Source: Rhizobium sp. ASV8 (GTDB lineage: Bacteria > Pseudomonadota > Alphaproteobacteria > Rhizobiales > Rhizobiaceae). From it: a stretch of 64,000 nucleotides of DNA. The stretch lies in contig NZ_JAELUG010000004.1 in the NCBI RefSeq assembly GCF_016429255.1, forward strand, positions 1-64,000, in the 5' to 3' direction. The translations under genes and the position numbers were made by a program. Under the pieces are notes generated by a model. It ran no database searches. It was not told the DNA's origin and saw only the letters and a program-made list of their open reading frames with translations. Shown here piece by piece: positions 37,309-46,652 of this stretch (within the stretch, counting starts at the first letter, position 1; the number at the start of each line of letters is the position of its first letter).

Positions 37309-38454
37309 TTATTCGTCGTCCTCATCGATCACGCCGGTCAACCGCATGCCATCGATCCAGGTCGAGCCGTCCTCGCGGATCACGCGGCGCGGCTTTGCGC
37401 CGCAGCGCTCGCGTACGGCCTGCGCCAGCACCTCGGAATGGGTGACGATCCAGATCTGGCTGGTCTTCGCGGCTTGAGCAATCATATCGGCAAGCGGCGG
37501 CAGCATGTCCGGGTGCAGGCTCGCCTCGGGCTCGTTGAGCGCGATCAGCGGCGGTAGTCGATAGGACATCAAGGCGGCAGCGAGACCGAGGAAGCGGATC
37601 TGACCATCGGATAATTCGCGCGGCTGGAAAACGCGATTGGGAAATTCCGGCAGCATGAGCCCGAAATCAGCCGTTTCCTGCGGCTCAGGCGCGACGAGCC
37701 GCGCGCCGCCGAGGGCTGCGGCAAGAACCCGATCCAGCTCGACGGTATCTTCGCGCGTATGCACGAGCGTAGCGAAGACGGCGGCGATATTGGCGCCGTC
37801 TTCATCCAGCATGGGCGCAGTGACGGCAAGGCAGGGAGCGCGCAGCGGCGAGCCGCGATCGGTGCGGAAGCCATGATAGAACCGCCAGGTATCGACGGCA
37901 CGCCGGAAGGTGCCGATCTCGGGAAAATATCCGGCATCGCCGAGCAGCGCGATCGCTGTTTCGGAGGTCAGCGCCTGCTCGCGATGCTGTTCCATGCGGC
38001 CGGTCTCTCCGCGCACCGAAATACCCGGGCCGTCACGCCTCATCATCGTGACAGGCCGACGTCCGGTCTCGAGCGAAAGCTCCTCGGTCTTGATCTGCGG
38101 CTCGAGCGGAAAACCGGCTGAGGCAGAGGGCGGCCGCATGCCCGCCTCGATGGAGTAACGAAAGGTCGCAGCCCGCTCCATATCGAGCAGCTCGACGTCA
38201 AAGCGGATGCGGGCGGACTCGTGGCTGCGCCGCTTGCCCGACCACATGGCCGAGAACATGCCGCCTTCGCTGGAAATCTCGTGCGCCAGCCGCCCGCGAA
38301 CTGCCGCCTGCACCAACTGCAGCGAGCGATAGAGGTTGGACTTGCCGACGCCATTCTCGCCGATGAACAGATTGACGTCGGAAAGATCCATGCGGATCGA
38401 GCGCAGGGACCGATAATTCTGGGCAAACATGGATCTAAGTTGCATGCATACCAT
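37309..38454 (-). CDS. AAA-family ATPase of the RecF/SMC-like type
   Basis: The 381-residue protein has a Walker A GENGVGKSN at residues 32-40, the ABC-type signature region ELSDGQIRFLGLAAAL, and a Walker B with the switch NEPEASLHPDML, typical of the AAA_21 family of small SMC-like ATPases. No TOPRIM or nuclease domain is seen. These proteins occur both in housekeeping DNA metabolism and in toxin-like or defence contexts. It stands between an acyltransferase gene and a uridine-kinase-like gene. ATG 38454 and ATG 38445 are both possible starts. Confidence 0.85.
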   Translation of the reverse strand: MVCMQLRSMFAQNYRSLRSIRMDLSDVNLFIGENGVGKSNLYRSLQLVQAAVRGRLAHEISSEGGMFSAMWSGKRRSHESARIRFDVELLDMERAATFRYSIEAGMRPPSASAGFPLEPQIKTEELSLETGRRPVTMMRRDGPGISVRGETGRMEQHREQALTSETAIALLGDAGYFPEIGTFRRAVDTWRFYHGFRTDRGSPLRAPCLAVTAPMLDEDGANIAAVFATLVHTREDTVELDRVLAAALGGARLVAPEPQETADFGLMLPEFPNRVFQPRELSDGQIRFLGLAAALMSYRLPPLIALNEPEASLHPDMLPPLADMIAQAAKTSQIWIVTHSEVLAQAVRERCGAKPRRVIREDGSTWIDGMRLTGVIDEDDE

Positions 38455-38467
38455 CTCTCTGTCTCAT

Positions 38468-38512
38468 GCAATTCCGGACGCAAAAAAGCTGCGCACTTTT
38501 GCTGGCGTTGCC
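38468..38512. repeat. Dispersed repeat, copy 1 (reverse orientation, divergent)
   Basis: In the opposite orientation this reads as a variant of the GCRTTYCCAGGAAAAGTGCGCAGC motif followed by TTTTTTGCGTCCGGAATTGC. It shares AAAAGTGCGCAGC and TCCGGAATTGC exactly with the copy at 60494. Confidence 0.65.
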
Positions 38513-38528
38513 CTAACCGATTCCGGGT

Positions 38529-39473
38529 TTAGAGAGAACGGGTGATCAGAGCTTCATCCTGCATCGGAGCAACGAGCGGCAAGAAAGTAGCATTCCCATC
38601 GGCTGCGAGGTCGAACACCGTATGCCTCTCCAGCGCCTTGGTGACATCGTTGACGTCGCCGTCCAGATGCTCGACGGGAATGAGATTGCCCACCAGGAAG
38701 TCGAACCGGTCTCCGCGCTTGTTCAGCAGCTCATGGAAAACGGTCATGTCGCGCAGCTCGGTCGACCATTTTGCGAACCAGTAGAACAGGCCGGAATTGC
38801 GCGCCGTCAGATGAACCGGCAAAATCGGCAGATTGTATTTGCGCGCCAGCCCCACGGCCGACGTCTTCCAGGGCCGCTCGTTCAACTTGCCGTTCGCCCA
38901 GTAAGCGATGCGGCCGGACGGAAACAGGACCGTAACCTTGCCATCGGCAACGGCGCGATTGGTAAGCTGCAGAGTCTCGCGCGTTTTCGGCTTGCTCTTG
39001 TGCTCCTCCCGCCATTCGACCGGAATGATCATCTCGGCAAAGCGCGGATTGACGCGCACCGCATCGCGATTGGCAAAGACCATCATGTCGGGCCGCCGCG
39101 ACTTCAGGAGATCGAAGACGGCTACGCCGTCGGCAATGCCTGTCGGATGATTGCTGACGAGAATGAAGCCGCCGCTGGCCGGAATGCGATCGGCATTGAC
39201 AACGCCGATGTCGAGCCGCAGCAGATCGCTCATATATTCGAAGCACTGAAAGCCGGAAAGCTTGGCGACGTCATCGGCAAATTCGATCGCCTTGTTGTAG
39301 CGCAGCAGCGTGTAGAGAAACGGGCGCATGAGCGGCCAGAGCGGATTGCGCACGATCTTCTGGCCGCGCTCGGCAATCAAAGTATCGACGATATGTCCGG
39401 GCTGGCCCTGGGACACCAAAGCAATCGTTTCTGCGAGCTGTCCCAATGCAGTTATCGAGCCGCGACGCGCCAT
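38529..39473 (-). CDS. Phospholipid/glycerol acyltransferase family protein
   Basis: The 314-residue protein has the acyltransferase blocks of the PlsC-like type: an HPTG...D motif (SNHPTGIADG), a downstream FPSGRIAYW, and PILPVHLTARNSG. It is probably membrane-associated and moves acyl chains to a lysophospholipid or glycerol phosphate acceptor. A frame extends upstream to 39584, but ATG 39473 is preceded by AGGA at 6 bp and opens MARRGSITALG, so this start is used. The gene diverges from xerC. Which lipid is made cannot be inferred. Confidence 0.82.
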   Translation of the reverse strand: MARRGSITALGQLAETIALVSQGQPGHIVDTLIAERGQKIVRNPLWPLMRPFLYTLLRYNKAIEFADDVAKLSGFQCFEYMSDLLRLDIGVVNADRIPASGGFILVSNHPTGIADGVAVFDLLKSRRPDMMVFANRDAVRVNPRFAEMIIPVEWREEHKSKPKTRETLQLTNRAVADGKVTVLFPSGRIAYWANGKLNERPWKTSAVGLARKYNLPILPVHLTARNSGLFYWFAKWSTELRDMTVFHELLNKRGDRFDFLVGNLIPVEHLDGDVNDVTKALERHTVFDLAADGNATFLPLVAPMQDEALITRSL

Positions 39474-39680
39474 GAAGTGTCCTGAATGGTTGGGATATAT
39501 TCTATCGCAATCGAATATGATCGAAGCATGACAAGCGCCTCGCACATACCAGCTGAACCGTCGGGGGCTTGGGAGCGGATACATGCCGTCATTTTAAAGT
39601 GCCGTTGCTCCCGCAGCGCATGAAAAATGCAAGCGGGTCAACGGGAAAGTTAGTGATTCCATAACCTTCCCTCTTTCAAA

Positions 39681-40652
39681 GTGGCAGAAGGAATCCGAAT
39701 TTCAAGGGGTTTTCCACTGAACGAATTATTGATCATCGCCGACTCAGGGTTGATGGCCGAACGCAGCCGCTGGCTCGACGCGCTCGGTCAGGAACGCAGG
39801 CTCGCAGCGCATACGCTGAACGCCTATGAGCGCGACACGCGTCAGTTCCTGACGTTCCTCACCGGCCATCTCGGCGGCCCGGCAACGATCGCCGATATTC
39901 ACGCATTGCGCCCTGCCGACTTTCGCGCCTTTCTAGCCGCCCGCCGCAAGGACGGCGCCGGTGCCCGCTCGCTCGGCCGCAACCTTGCCGGACTTCGTTC
40001 ACTCTTGCGTTACCTCGAAAAGAAAGGGTTGGTGAATGCCGCAGGCGCTGCCGCGGTGCGTTCGCCGAAGCAGCCGAAATCGCTACCCAAACCACTCTCC
40101 GATACCCAGGCGATGACCGTGGTCAGCGATGAAGCGCAGTTGCACGAGGAGCCATGGATCGCCGCACGCGACGCCGCCGTTCTGACCTTGCTTTACGGCT
40201 GCGGCCTGCGCATTTCCGAAGCGCTCGATCTGAAGCCGCAGGATTTTTCGCCCGGTGCCACCTCCTTGCGCATCACCGGCAAGGGCAACAAGACACGACT
40301 GGTGCCGCTGCTGTCGGTCGTCATTGAAGCGGTTGATCACTATCGCAAGATTTGCCCCTACCATCTCGACGCGGACGGACCGCTTTTCCGTGGCGCACGC
40401 GGCGGCAAGCTGCAGCCGGGCATCATCCAGCACGGCATGCAGAAACTGCGCGGCGCCTTCGGCTTGCCGGATACCGCCACGCCGCATGCGCTTCGCCATT
40501 CCTTCGCCACCCATCTGCTGGCCGGCGGCGGCGATCTGCGCACCATTCAAGAGCTGCTCGGCCATGCCAGCCTATCGACAACCCAGGTCTATACCGGCGT
40601 CGATTCCTCACGGCTTCTGGAAGTCTACGACCGCGCCCATCCTCGCGCGTAA
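39681..40652 (+). CDS. xerC: Site-specific tyrosine recombinase XerC
   Basis: XerC works with XerD at dif to resolve chromosome dimers. The 323-residue protein has an N-terminal SAM-like core-binding domain and the full catalytic set: Arg177 in CGLRISE, Lys201 in ITGKGNK, His269 and Arg272 in HALRHSF, His295 in LGHAS and the nucleophile Tyr304. GTG 39681 gives this length; ATG 39753 is an alternative. Rhizobial chromosomes carry xerC near priA-like genes, as here, and the length and motifs fit XerC/D rather than a phage integrase. Confidence 0.9.
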   Translation: MAEGIRISRGFPLNELLIIADSGLMAERSRWLDALGQERRLAAHTLNAYERDTRQFLTFLTGHLGGPATIADIHALRPADFRAFLAARRKDGAGARSLGRNLAGLRSLLRYLEKKGLVNAAGAAAVRSPKQPKSLPKPLSDTQAMTVVSDEAQLHEEPWIAARDAAVLTLLYGCGLRISEALDLKPQDFSPGATSLRITGKGNKTRLVPLLSVVIEAVDHYRKICPYHLDADGPLFRGARGGKLQPGIIQHGMQKLRGAFGLPDTATPHALRHSFATHLLAGGGDLRTIQELLGHASLSTTQVYTGVDSSRLLEVYDRAHPRA

Positions 40653-40712
40653 GGAAAGATTAACCTCTCGCGTTAAGGGAATCTCCGTCTGGCGCGCGTA
40701 AAGCAGAACCGA

Positions 40713-40758
40713 GAGCATTTCCAGGAAAAGTGCGTAGCGGTTTTCCGTCCGGAATGCG
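40713..40758 (+). repeat. Dispersed repeat, copy 2
   Basis: A 46-bp stretch starting GAGCATTTCCAGGAAAAGTG and ending TCCGGAATGCG lies between xerC and the first TraB gene. It matches the copies at 60494 and 43710 and, reversed, 38468. A related hairpin at 40775-40811 follows. Confidence 0.75.
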
Positions 40759-40774
40759 AAAGAAACAAGAACAT

Positions 40775-40811
40775 GGAGCATTTTGCGGTTCGCAGAACAG
40801 CGCAATGCTCC
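40775..40811 (+). other. Hairpin upstream of the first TraB gene
   Basis: GGAGCATTTTGCG (40775-40787) pairs with CGCAATGCTCC (40801-40811), with two bases bulged. It follows the dispersed repeat by 17 bp, and the pair may form one composite element 70 bp before the gene. Confidence 0.5.
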
Positions 40812-40882
40812 TGTCCCGGCATGCCTCTCGAAAGCCGCTTTCCAGCGCTAGGGATCATGCCCTCTGCGAACGGAAGATTTTG

Positions 40883-41974
40883 ATGATTTCTGCCCTCGGG
40901 TCCAAGGCGATGCGGTCGATAAAGCCGACGCTTGGCGACATCCTGCTCTGGCTTGCCACAGCCTTCCCGTTCGCGCTGGCGATCTTGCTGGTAGCGACCA
41001 TGCTGACGCTACGACCCGCTCATGCCGACCAGGCCGTATCGGATAAGTGCGGCGGCAAGGATCTGATGGCCGAACTGCAAAAGACCGATCCGGCGAAATA
41101 TGCCTCCATCATCGCAGCCGGCGACAAGGTGGAAAACGGCAAGGGCATCTTCTGGAAGATAGAGAAGCCCGGCCTGAAACCATCCTGGCTGCTCGGCACG
41201 ATGCATGTTTCCGATACGCGTGTGCTCGCCATGCCGAAGGGAGCGGCGGAAGCCGTGGCCTCCGCCGACACGATCGTCGTCGAATCCGACGAAATTCTCG
41301 ACGACAAGAAGGCAGCGGCCGTCCTCTTCGCCAATCCGTCGCTGACGATGATCACCGATGGCTCCACCATCAGCGAGCATCTCTCTCCGGAAGACAATGC
41401 GCGCCTTGAGGCGGGACTGAAGGAACGCGGAATTGCTCTTGCAGCCGTCTCCCGCATGCAGCCCTGGCTGATCGCAAGCTCCTTCGAAATGACCGGCTGC
41501 GAAGTCCGCCGCAAAACCTCCGGCGCGAAATTCCTCGATCAGAAGCTGGCAAGCGATGCCACAGCCCAGGGCAAACAGGTCAAAGGTCTCGAAACCCTGG
41601 CCGAACAGGCCAAGGCGATGAGCGATCTGCCGATCGCGCTGCATCTGAAATCGCTGATCCAGACGCTGGAACTCGGCGACAAGATCAACGACGTCAATGA
41701 AACGATGACCGACCTCTATCTCACCGGTAACATCGGCGCGATGGTGCCGATGCTGAAGGTGATCGAGCCGGATCAGAAAATCACGGACGACGATACCGCA
41801 GCCTTCGAGCAGCGCATTATCCTTGATCGCAACAAGGTGATGGCCGAACGCTCCACGCCGATCCTCGACAAGGGCAATGCCTTCATAGCGATCGGCGCGC
41901 TGCATCTCGTCGGAGATCAGGGGCTGGTCGCGCTCTTACGCAAGCAGGGCTTTACGGTGACACCGGTAAACTGA
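40883..41974 (+). CDS. TraB/GumN family protein, copy 1
   Basis: The 363-residue protein has an N-terminal membrane segment (LLWLATAFPFALAILLVATML) and a following mature part with the TraB/GumN signature: FWKIEKPGLKPSWLLGTMH near the start and AFIAIGALHLVG near the end. Related eukaryotic TIKI proteins are metalloproteases, and the paired GxxH motifs are the proposed catalytic sites. The bacterial role is uncertain. ATG 40883 follows GGAAG and is chosen over a frame beginning at 40730 inside the repeat. A close paralogue follows in tandem, ending with an almost identical 3' end. Confidence 0.82.
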   Translation: MISALGSKAMRSIKPTLGDILLWLATAFPFALAILLVATMLTLRPAHADQAVSDKCGGKDLMAELQKTDPAKYASIIAAGDKVENGKGIFWKIEKPGLKPSWLLGTMHVSDTRVLAMPKGAAEAVASADTIVVESDEILDDKKAAAVLFANPSLTMITDGSTISEHLSPEDNARLEAGLKERGIALAAVSRMQPWLIASSFEMTGCEVRRKTSGAKFLDQKLASDATAQGKQVKGLETLAEQAKAMSDLPIALHLKSLIQTLELGDKINDVNETMTDLYLTGNIGAMVPMLKVIEPDQKITDDDTAAFEQRIILDRNKVMAERSTPILDKGNAFIAIGALHLVGDQGLVALLRKQGFTVTPVN

Positions 41975-42075
41975 GTGTTTCAGATCTGCCGGCGCTGATC
42001 CACCGCTGTCGCTTGAGTTGTGCAGCTGCGTCGGCCATACTGACGAACGTTGTTTCGAACTAGCGCCGGATCCTT

Positions 42076-43119
42076 ATGAGAAACAATTCCCTTATGGCTT
42101 TGACGGACCGCGTCAGAGGCACGGCATTCCGTCTTGCCGCCCCGTTCCTGTTGGCTGTCGTTCTTGTCGCATCGATCCTTTCGCCGGCGTTTGCAGACAA
42201 TTCCAGAACATGCCCAGGCAGGGATATTCTCTTGCAACTGCGCAAAACCGATCCGGCGCTTTACGGGACGATGCTTGACGCCGCATCGAGGGTCGATAAC
42301 GGCTACAGCATCTTCTGGAAGATCGAAAAGGCCGGGACGAAGCCTTCCTGGCTGTTCGGCACCATGCATTCAAACGATGAGCGCGTGCTGAAGTTACCGA
42401 CCGCCTTCCATGGCGCCTTCGACAAGATCGACACCTTGGTCCTGGAGTTGAAGGAAATAGCCGAACCCAATACGATTGCGATGGAGCTTCTCAAGCATCC
42501 GGAGCTGACGATGCTGCCGCCCGGCAAGAGCCTGGACCATATTCTTCCTGCGGAAGAAACCGGGCAAATTGCGGCAGGACTTGCGAAGAAAGGCGTGCCG
42601 ATCGCAACCGTCCTGCGCATGCGCCCGTGGTTCATCTACATATCGCTCCTGACGTGCGCCGCCGGCCAAGGTCCCAACGACAAATATGTGCTGGACAGGC
42701 AATTGGCCGTTCAGGCCGCTAGAAATGGGATTGATGTCGAGGGCCTCGAAACGCCGCTCGAGCAATTCCAGGCGATGGCGGACCTTTCCGACGACCTGAC
42801 CATGAAAGGCCTTCTGGAGAGCTTTCGATCGCCCTACGATGTAAACGACATCACGGAAACCTTTGTAGGCCTTTATTCGACCGGAAATAGCGGCTTGATG
42901 AAAGCTCTTGTCGAAGGCCTCTCCGACGATAAGGCGACCGACGCGGCCATCGTGAAACGCATCGTTACCGACCGCAACGAGGTGATGGCGAAACGTATCG
43001 TGCCTTATCTCGAAAAAGGGAATGTGATGATGGCCGTCGGCGCACTCCACCTTCCGGGCGATCACGGCATAGTCGCGCTGCTGCGCAAGCAGGGCTTTAC
43101 GGTGACGCCGGTAAACTGA
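42076..43119 (+). CDS. TraB/GumN family protein, copy 2
   Basis: The 347-residue tandem paralogue of the preceding gene has a signal-like N-terminus (LAAPFLLAVVLVASILSPAFA), then FWKIEKAGTKPSWLFGTMH and MMAVGALHLPG. Its last residues RKQGFTVTPVN are identical to copy 1, and the last 36 bases differ at one position only. This points to recent duplication or gene conversion at the 3' end. Likely exported. Its end overlaps the converging DUF2867 gene by 23 bp. Confidence 0.82.
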   Translation: MRNNSLMALTDRVRGTAFRLAAPFLLAVVLVASILSPAFADNSRTCPGRDILLQLRKTDPALYGTMLDAASRVDNGYSIFWKIEKAGTKPSWLFGTMHSNDERVLKLPTAFHGAFDKIDTLVLELKEIAEPNTIAMELLKHPELTMLPPGKSLDHILPAEETGQIAAGLAKKGVPIATVLRMRPWFIYISLLTCAAGQGPNDKYVLDRQLAVQAARNGIDVEGLETPLEQFQAMADLSDDLTMKGLLESFRSPYDVNDITETFVGLYSTGNSGLMKALVEGLSDDKATDAAIVKRIVTDRNEVMAKRIVPYLEKGNVMMAVGALHLPGDHGIVALLRKQGFTVTPVN

Positions 43120-43624
43120 CGGAATTCACGCGCTTGCCGAAATTGGCCAGCATCTTGGAAACGATCAGCCGGTGAAATGGCGTAATCAGCGCGATGTAGA
43201 TTCGACCCAGCAATATCTTTCGCCGCACCAGTGTTGTCGTGTCGATCAGCCTGCGCCCCTCGCCGTCGTCCCGCACGCCGATGACGACGCGAAAATCGAG
43301 GTGACGGTCGTCAAAGCCGAGAACGACCTGATCGTCCGACTGACTGACGATCGGAAAAAAGCCGATCTTTCCCTTGTCGCCTGCAAGATTGCTGCCAGTG
43401 GACTTCAATCCGAATACGTTCGTCACAGAATTACGAAGCGTCATCAGCAACCGCGCCCAGGGCGGAAAGCGACTGAGCATCGCGCGCGCCACATCAATTG
43501 CGGTAAGATCCGCTGTCGGTACCTGTAGCTCATAGCAATCCGCCCAATCCGCATCCGGCATGGCTGGATGCGGCATATGCGGTTTCACCATCAGGGGTCT
43601 TGCAGACATCTTTTCACCCGTCAT
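43097..43624 (-). CDS. DUF2867 family protein
   Basis: The 175-residue protein shows the DUF2867 pattern: MLSRFPPWARLLMTLRN, GFDDRHLDFRVVIGV, and a C-terminal GRIYIALITPFHRLIVSKML. The fold and function are unknown; it is soluble. It converges on the second TraB gene and overlaps it by 23 bp, a tight tail-to-tail arrangement. Confidence 0.8.
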   Translation of the reverse strand: MTGEKMSARPLMVKPHMPHPAMPDADWADCYELQVPTADLTAIDVARAMLSRFPPWARLLMTLRNSVTNVFGLKSTGSNLAGDKGKIGFFPIVSQSDDQVVLGFDDRHLDFRVVIGVRDDGEGRRLIDTTTLVRRKILLGRIYIALITPFHRLIVSKMLANFGKRVNSVSLPASP

Positions 43625-43709
43625 TTCGATGACTGCAGATTATCACATCGGGCAACACAGCCAGCGCAATAAAGCCGGCTGCGGCAATTTACCCGGGGTA
43701 GGCTGAAGC

Positions 43710-43765
43710 GAAGCATCTTCAGGAAAAACGCGTCGCGGTTCCCCATCCTGGATGGGGAAATGCTC
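43710..43765 (+). repeat. Dispersed repeat, copy 3 with hairpin
   Basis: GCATCTTCAGGAAAAACG-like sequence and CGCGGTTCCCC match the left half of the repeat family with changes. The right half instead has CCCCATCC-TGG-ATGGGG, a self-complementary hairpin. It lies between the DUF2867 gene and the M16 peptidase gene and slightly overlaps the latter's stop region. Confidence 0.6.
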
Positions 43766-46626
43766 TACCGAACAGCCGATCCGTCAGCCGGCAGGATCTT
43801 CAGTCGCCAAGCAGTATCCGACTTCAGGTATCGCGTCGCAATCGCTCGAATGTCCTGCGCTGTTACAGACTGATAATTGTCGATGCTGCCGCGGATCCGC
43901 TCCAGACGCCGTGGGTCCGTTTGCGCACCGTGGAGGCTCTCCAGCCAATAATTATTGGTCTGTTGCGAGCGCTTGATCTCCTCGACGATCGGTGCGCGCG
44001 CCCGGGTCAGCTCATCGGGCGAAACCTCTTTGTCCCGCAGGTCGGCGGCGATCTTGTCAACAAGATCGAAGAAGTGGTCGACCTTGGCCGGGGTCGTTTC
44101 CACATAGACGTAGCCGAAGCCGTAGCCCGGCAATGATTTGGAGAGATCGACACTGCCCTGCGGACTGTAAGTCGCGCCCTCGGCAACACGGAACTGATCG
44201 ACCAGGCGATTACGGAAGATCGCTCCCGTAACATTGGCGGCGGCGGCACGCGGCAGATCCGAGAAAAAATCACCGATCGGCATGGCGACGAGCGCACCGG
44301 CATTGTCGCCTCGTCCATCCTGAAGCCGCACCACCGGTTCCGCCGTCGGAGCCGGAAAAAGCGCACTATTGCTGGCAGTCTGCTCCGGCGCATCGAGCCG
44401 AGCCGGCAGTGCACCGAACGTCTCTGCCGTCAGTCGAATGGCGTCGTCCACGGTGACATCGCCGGTGATGATGACTTCGATCTGTCCCTTGGCAAGGTAG
44501 GGCCGCAGGAATGTTTCGAATTCCTCCGGCTTGGCATCGAGCAACTGTGTCCGGTCGGGAAAGGCCCAGCGCGGGTCGCCGGAATGCAAGAGGCCGGGAA
44601 GATCGCGGCCGACCACGCTCCGTGGCGTCGCCTGAAGTTGGGCGAGACTATTCAGATAGGCCTGCTGCACCCGCTTGAAGGCATCGGGCCGATAGATCGG
44701 ATCGGAAATATACGCCGTCATAAGCTGCAGTTGCGTCACGAGATCGCTCGGCCGCGTGGCACCCTCGAACCTGAAGGCGCCGTCGCGGATGGAAAAGTCG
44801 CTGCCGACCACCTTGCTCGCCAATGCCCTCTGCATGTCCTCGTAACCGATCGCCTTGAGACCGGAGAGGGAAACCGAAGGAGCTGCCCAGATCGGCAGCG
44901 GCCGATCATGCGGCAGATCGAGCAGGCCGTGGCCGATATTGGCGCGAACCAATATCTCGTCCGCACGAAGCTTGGTCGGCTTGACGGTCAGGCGGACGCC
45001 ATTGGCAAACCGCACCATCGTAACGCCGAGGTCGTCGAGCACGCGTCGCTCGACCACGGTGCCCGCCGGTCCGAAATCGGTGTATGGCCATTCGACCACT
45101 GCCGTATGCGACGGTGCGCTGACGACAACCGCACGCGAAGTTGCATAGGCTTTTTCGACGGCTGCCTCTCCGCCTTCGGGCATTTGCGGAATCTGCAGTA
45201 CCAGCTGCGGACCGTTGCCTGCAAAGGCGAGCTTGAGACTTTCGTTGACCTCGGCCGCCGTCAGGTCCTTCATTGCAGCGTCGAACAATGAGAGGTCGTC
45301 CGCAGGCGACGTAAACACCACATCCGCGCCGACGCTCCAGGCCAAAGCACCCGCTATGTCAGGGCTCGTGCGCGTCGTGGCACCTCCAGCAGCGGCCTGC
45401 AGCATCGACCGATACTCGGCAAGCTCCCGGTCGATTTCGCCTTGCGCGACGCCGAATTCGGCAATCCGGCGCTGCTCTTGATCGATGGCGGCAAGTGCAG
45501 CCTGCCATCTGTCCGGATCGGTATCGGCGGCAATGATCGTGGCACGAGCGGATTTCAACAGATTCTGTGAGCCTGCCTGCGCGCTGACGAAGGGGGCGTT
45601 TGGCTGTTGCGCCAAAACCGAGATGCGCCTGTTGAGAACGGCGAGACCAATACCCTCGACCAGCTGTTGACGGCGCTTGGCAATCGTATCTTGCGAAGCG
45701 TCGTATGGCCGGGTCCAGGCCATCTGTACGCGCGTCGCGCCACCCGGCACGATGACGGTTCCGACGCGTTCGCCACGCTTCTCAAGGCTGCCCAGATCGA
45801 TCGCCGCCGGAGCCGGCGTATTGGATGTCCAGTTGCCGAAGCGGTTGCGGATATCGGCTTCAATGGCGGCGGCGTCGATATCGCCGACCACGACCAACGT
45901 CGCGCGCTCCGGCCGGTAGTTGGTGCGATAGTAATCGCGCACCAGATCGACGGGCGCATTGCTGATAATATCGGTCTTGCCGATCGGCGGACGCTGCGTC
46001 ACCCGCTGGCCGGACAACACCTGATTGAGGAAGCCGATACTGCCCCGATATTGCGGCGTATCGCGCAGTTTTTCTTCGGAAAGAATGACCCCACGCTCAC
46101 GGTCGAACGCACCGGCGTCGAGTGTGAGCTCGCTCGCCGTCTCGCGCATCAGCATCAGGCCGGTGGAAACCCGCTCGGGATCCGCCTCGGGCAGATCGAG
46201 CGAGTAAGTCGTCTCGCCATAGCTCGTGGAAGCATTGGTATCGGCACCGAACGCCAGACCGAGACGCTGGAGGATGCGGATCATCTCGCCTTCGGGAACG
46301 TGGGTCGACCCCTTGAATGCCATGTGCTCGAGGAAGTGCGCCAGCCCCTGCTGATTGTCGTTTTCCTGCAGCGAGCCGCTGCCGATGCGGAACCGGATCG
46401 CCACCTGCCCTGCCGGCGTCGCATTGTGCATGATCGCAAAACGCATGCCGTTCGGCAGCGTGCCGAAGCGAATACCCTGCTCCACCGGCAGATCGCTGGC
46501 GGCCTGTGGCCAGCCGGCGACGGGGGGTTCGGCGCGCGCCGGCACCACACCAACCACAAGGCCTGTGAATGCGGCGACAATGGAGAGTTGCAGAGATACG
46601 AAAAGTGCTGGGATTTGACGTGACAT
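43765..46626 (-). CDS. M16 family zinc peptidase, secreted two-lobed type
   Basis: The 953-residue protein has a signal peptide (about residues 1-32, ending VPARA) and the inverted zinc motif HFLEH at about residues 97-101, with a second M16 lobe in the C-terminal half lacking it. Domain order M16-M16_C-M16-M16_C fits PqqL-type periplasmic peptidases. ATG 46626 opens MSRQIPALFVSLQL; a longer frame to 46713 adds non-coding-like sequence and crosses the hairpin at 46653-46691. It may degrade peptides in the periplasm. The lpdA gene lies immediately upstream on the same strand. Confidence 0.9.
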   Translation of the reverse strand: MSRQIPALFVSLQLSIVAAFTGLVVGVVPARAEPPVAGWPQAASDLPVEQGIRFGTLPNGMRFAIMHNATPAGQVAIRFRIGSGSLQENDNQQGLAHFLEHMAFKGSTHVPEGEMIRILQRLGLAFGADTNASTSYGETTYSLDLPEADPERVSTGLMLMRETASELTLDAGAFDRERGVILSEEKLRDTPQYRGSIGFLNQVLSGQRVTQRPPIGKTDIISNAPVDLVRDYYRTNYRPERATLVVVGDIDAAAIEADIRNRFGNWTSNTPAPAAIDLGSLEKRGERVGTVIVPGGATRVQMAWTRPYDASQDTIAKRRQQLVEGIGLAVLNRRISVLAQQPNAPFVSAQAGSQNLLKSARATIIAADTDPDRWQAALAAIDQEQRRIAEFGVAQGEIDRELAEYRSMLQAAAGGATTRTSPDIAGALAWSVGADVVFTSPADDLSLFDAAMKDLTAAEVNESLKLAFAGNGPQLVLQIPQMPEGGEAAVEKAYATSRAVVVSAPSHTAVVEWPYTDFGPAGTVVERRVLDDLGVTMVRFANGVRLTVKPTKLRADEILVRANIGHGLLDLPHDRPLPIWAAPSVSLSGLKAIGYEDMQRALASKVVGSDFSIRDGAFRFEGATRPSDLVTQLQLMTAYISDPIYRPDAFKRVQQAYLNSLAQLQATPRSVVGRDLPGLLHSGDPRWAFPDRTQLLDAKPEEFETFLRPYLAKGQIEVIITGDVTVDDAIRLTAETFGALPARLDAPEQTASNSALFPAPTAEPVVRLQDGRGDNAGALVAMPIGDFFSDLPRAAAANVTGAIFRNRLVDQFRVAEGATYSPQGSVDLSKSLPGYGFGYVYVETTPAKVDHFFDLVDKIAADLRDKEVSPDELTRARAPIVEEIKRSQQTNNYWLESLHGAQTDPRRLERIRGSIDNYQSVTAQDIRAIATRYLKSDTAWRLKILPADGSAVR

Positions 46627-46652
46627 GCCGACTTCGATGAATGGAAGAGCTT

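Noticed and set aside
36484..38454. A defence system built on the SMC-like ATPase and kinase-like gene
   Set aside because: No nuclease, TOPRIM domain or toxin partner is visible; reported only as a low-interest accessory patch.
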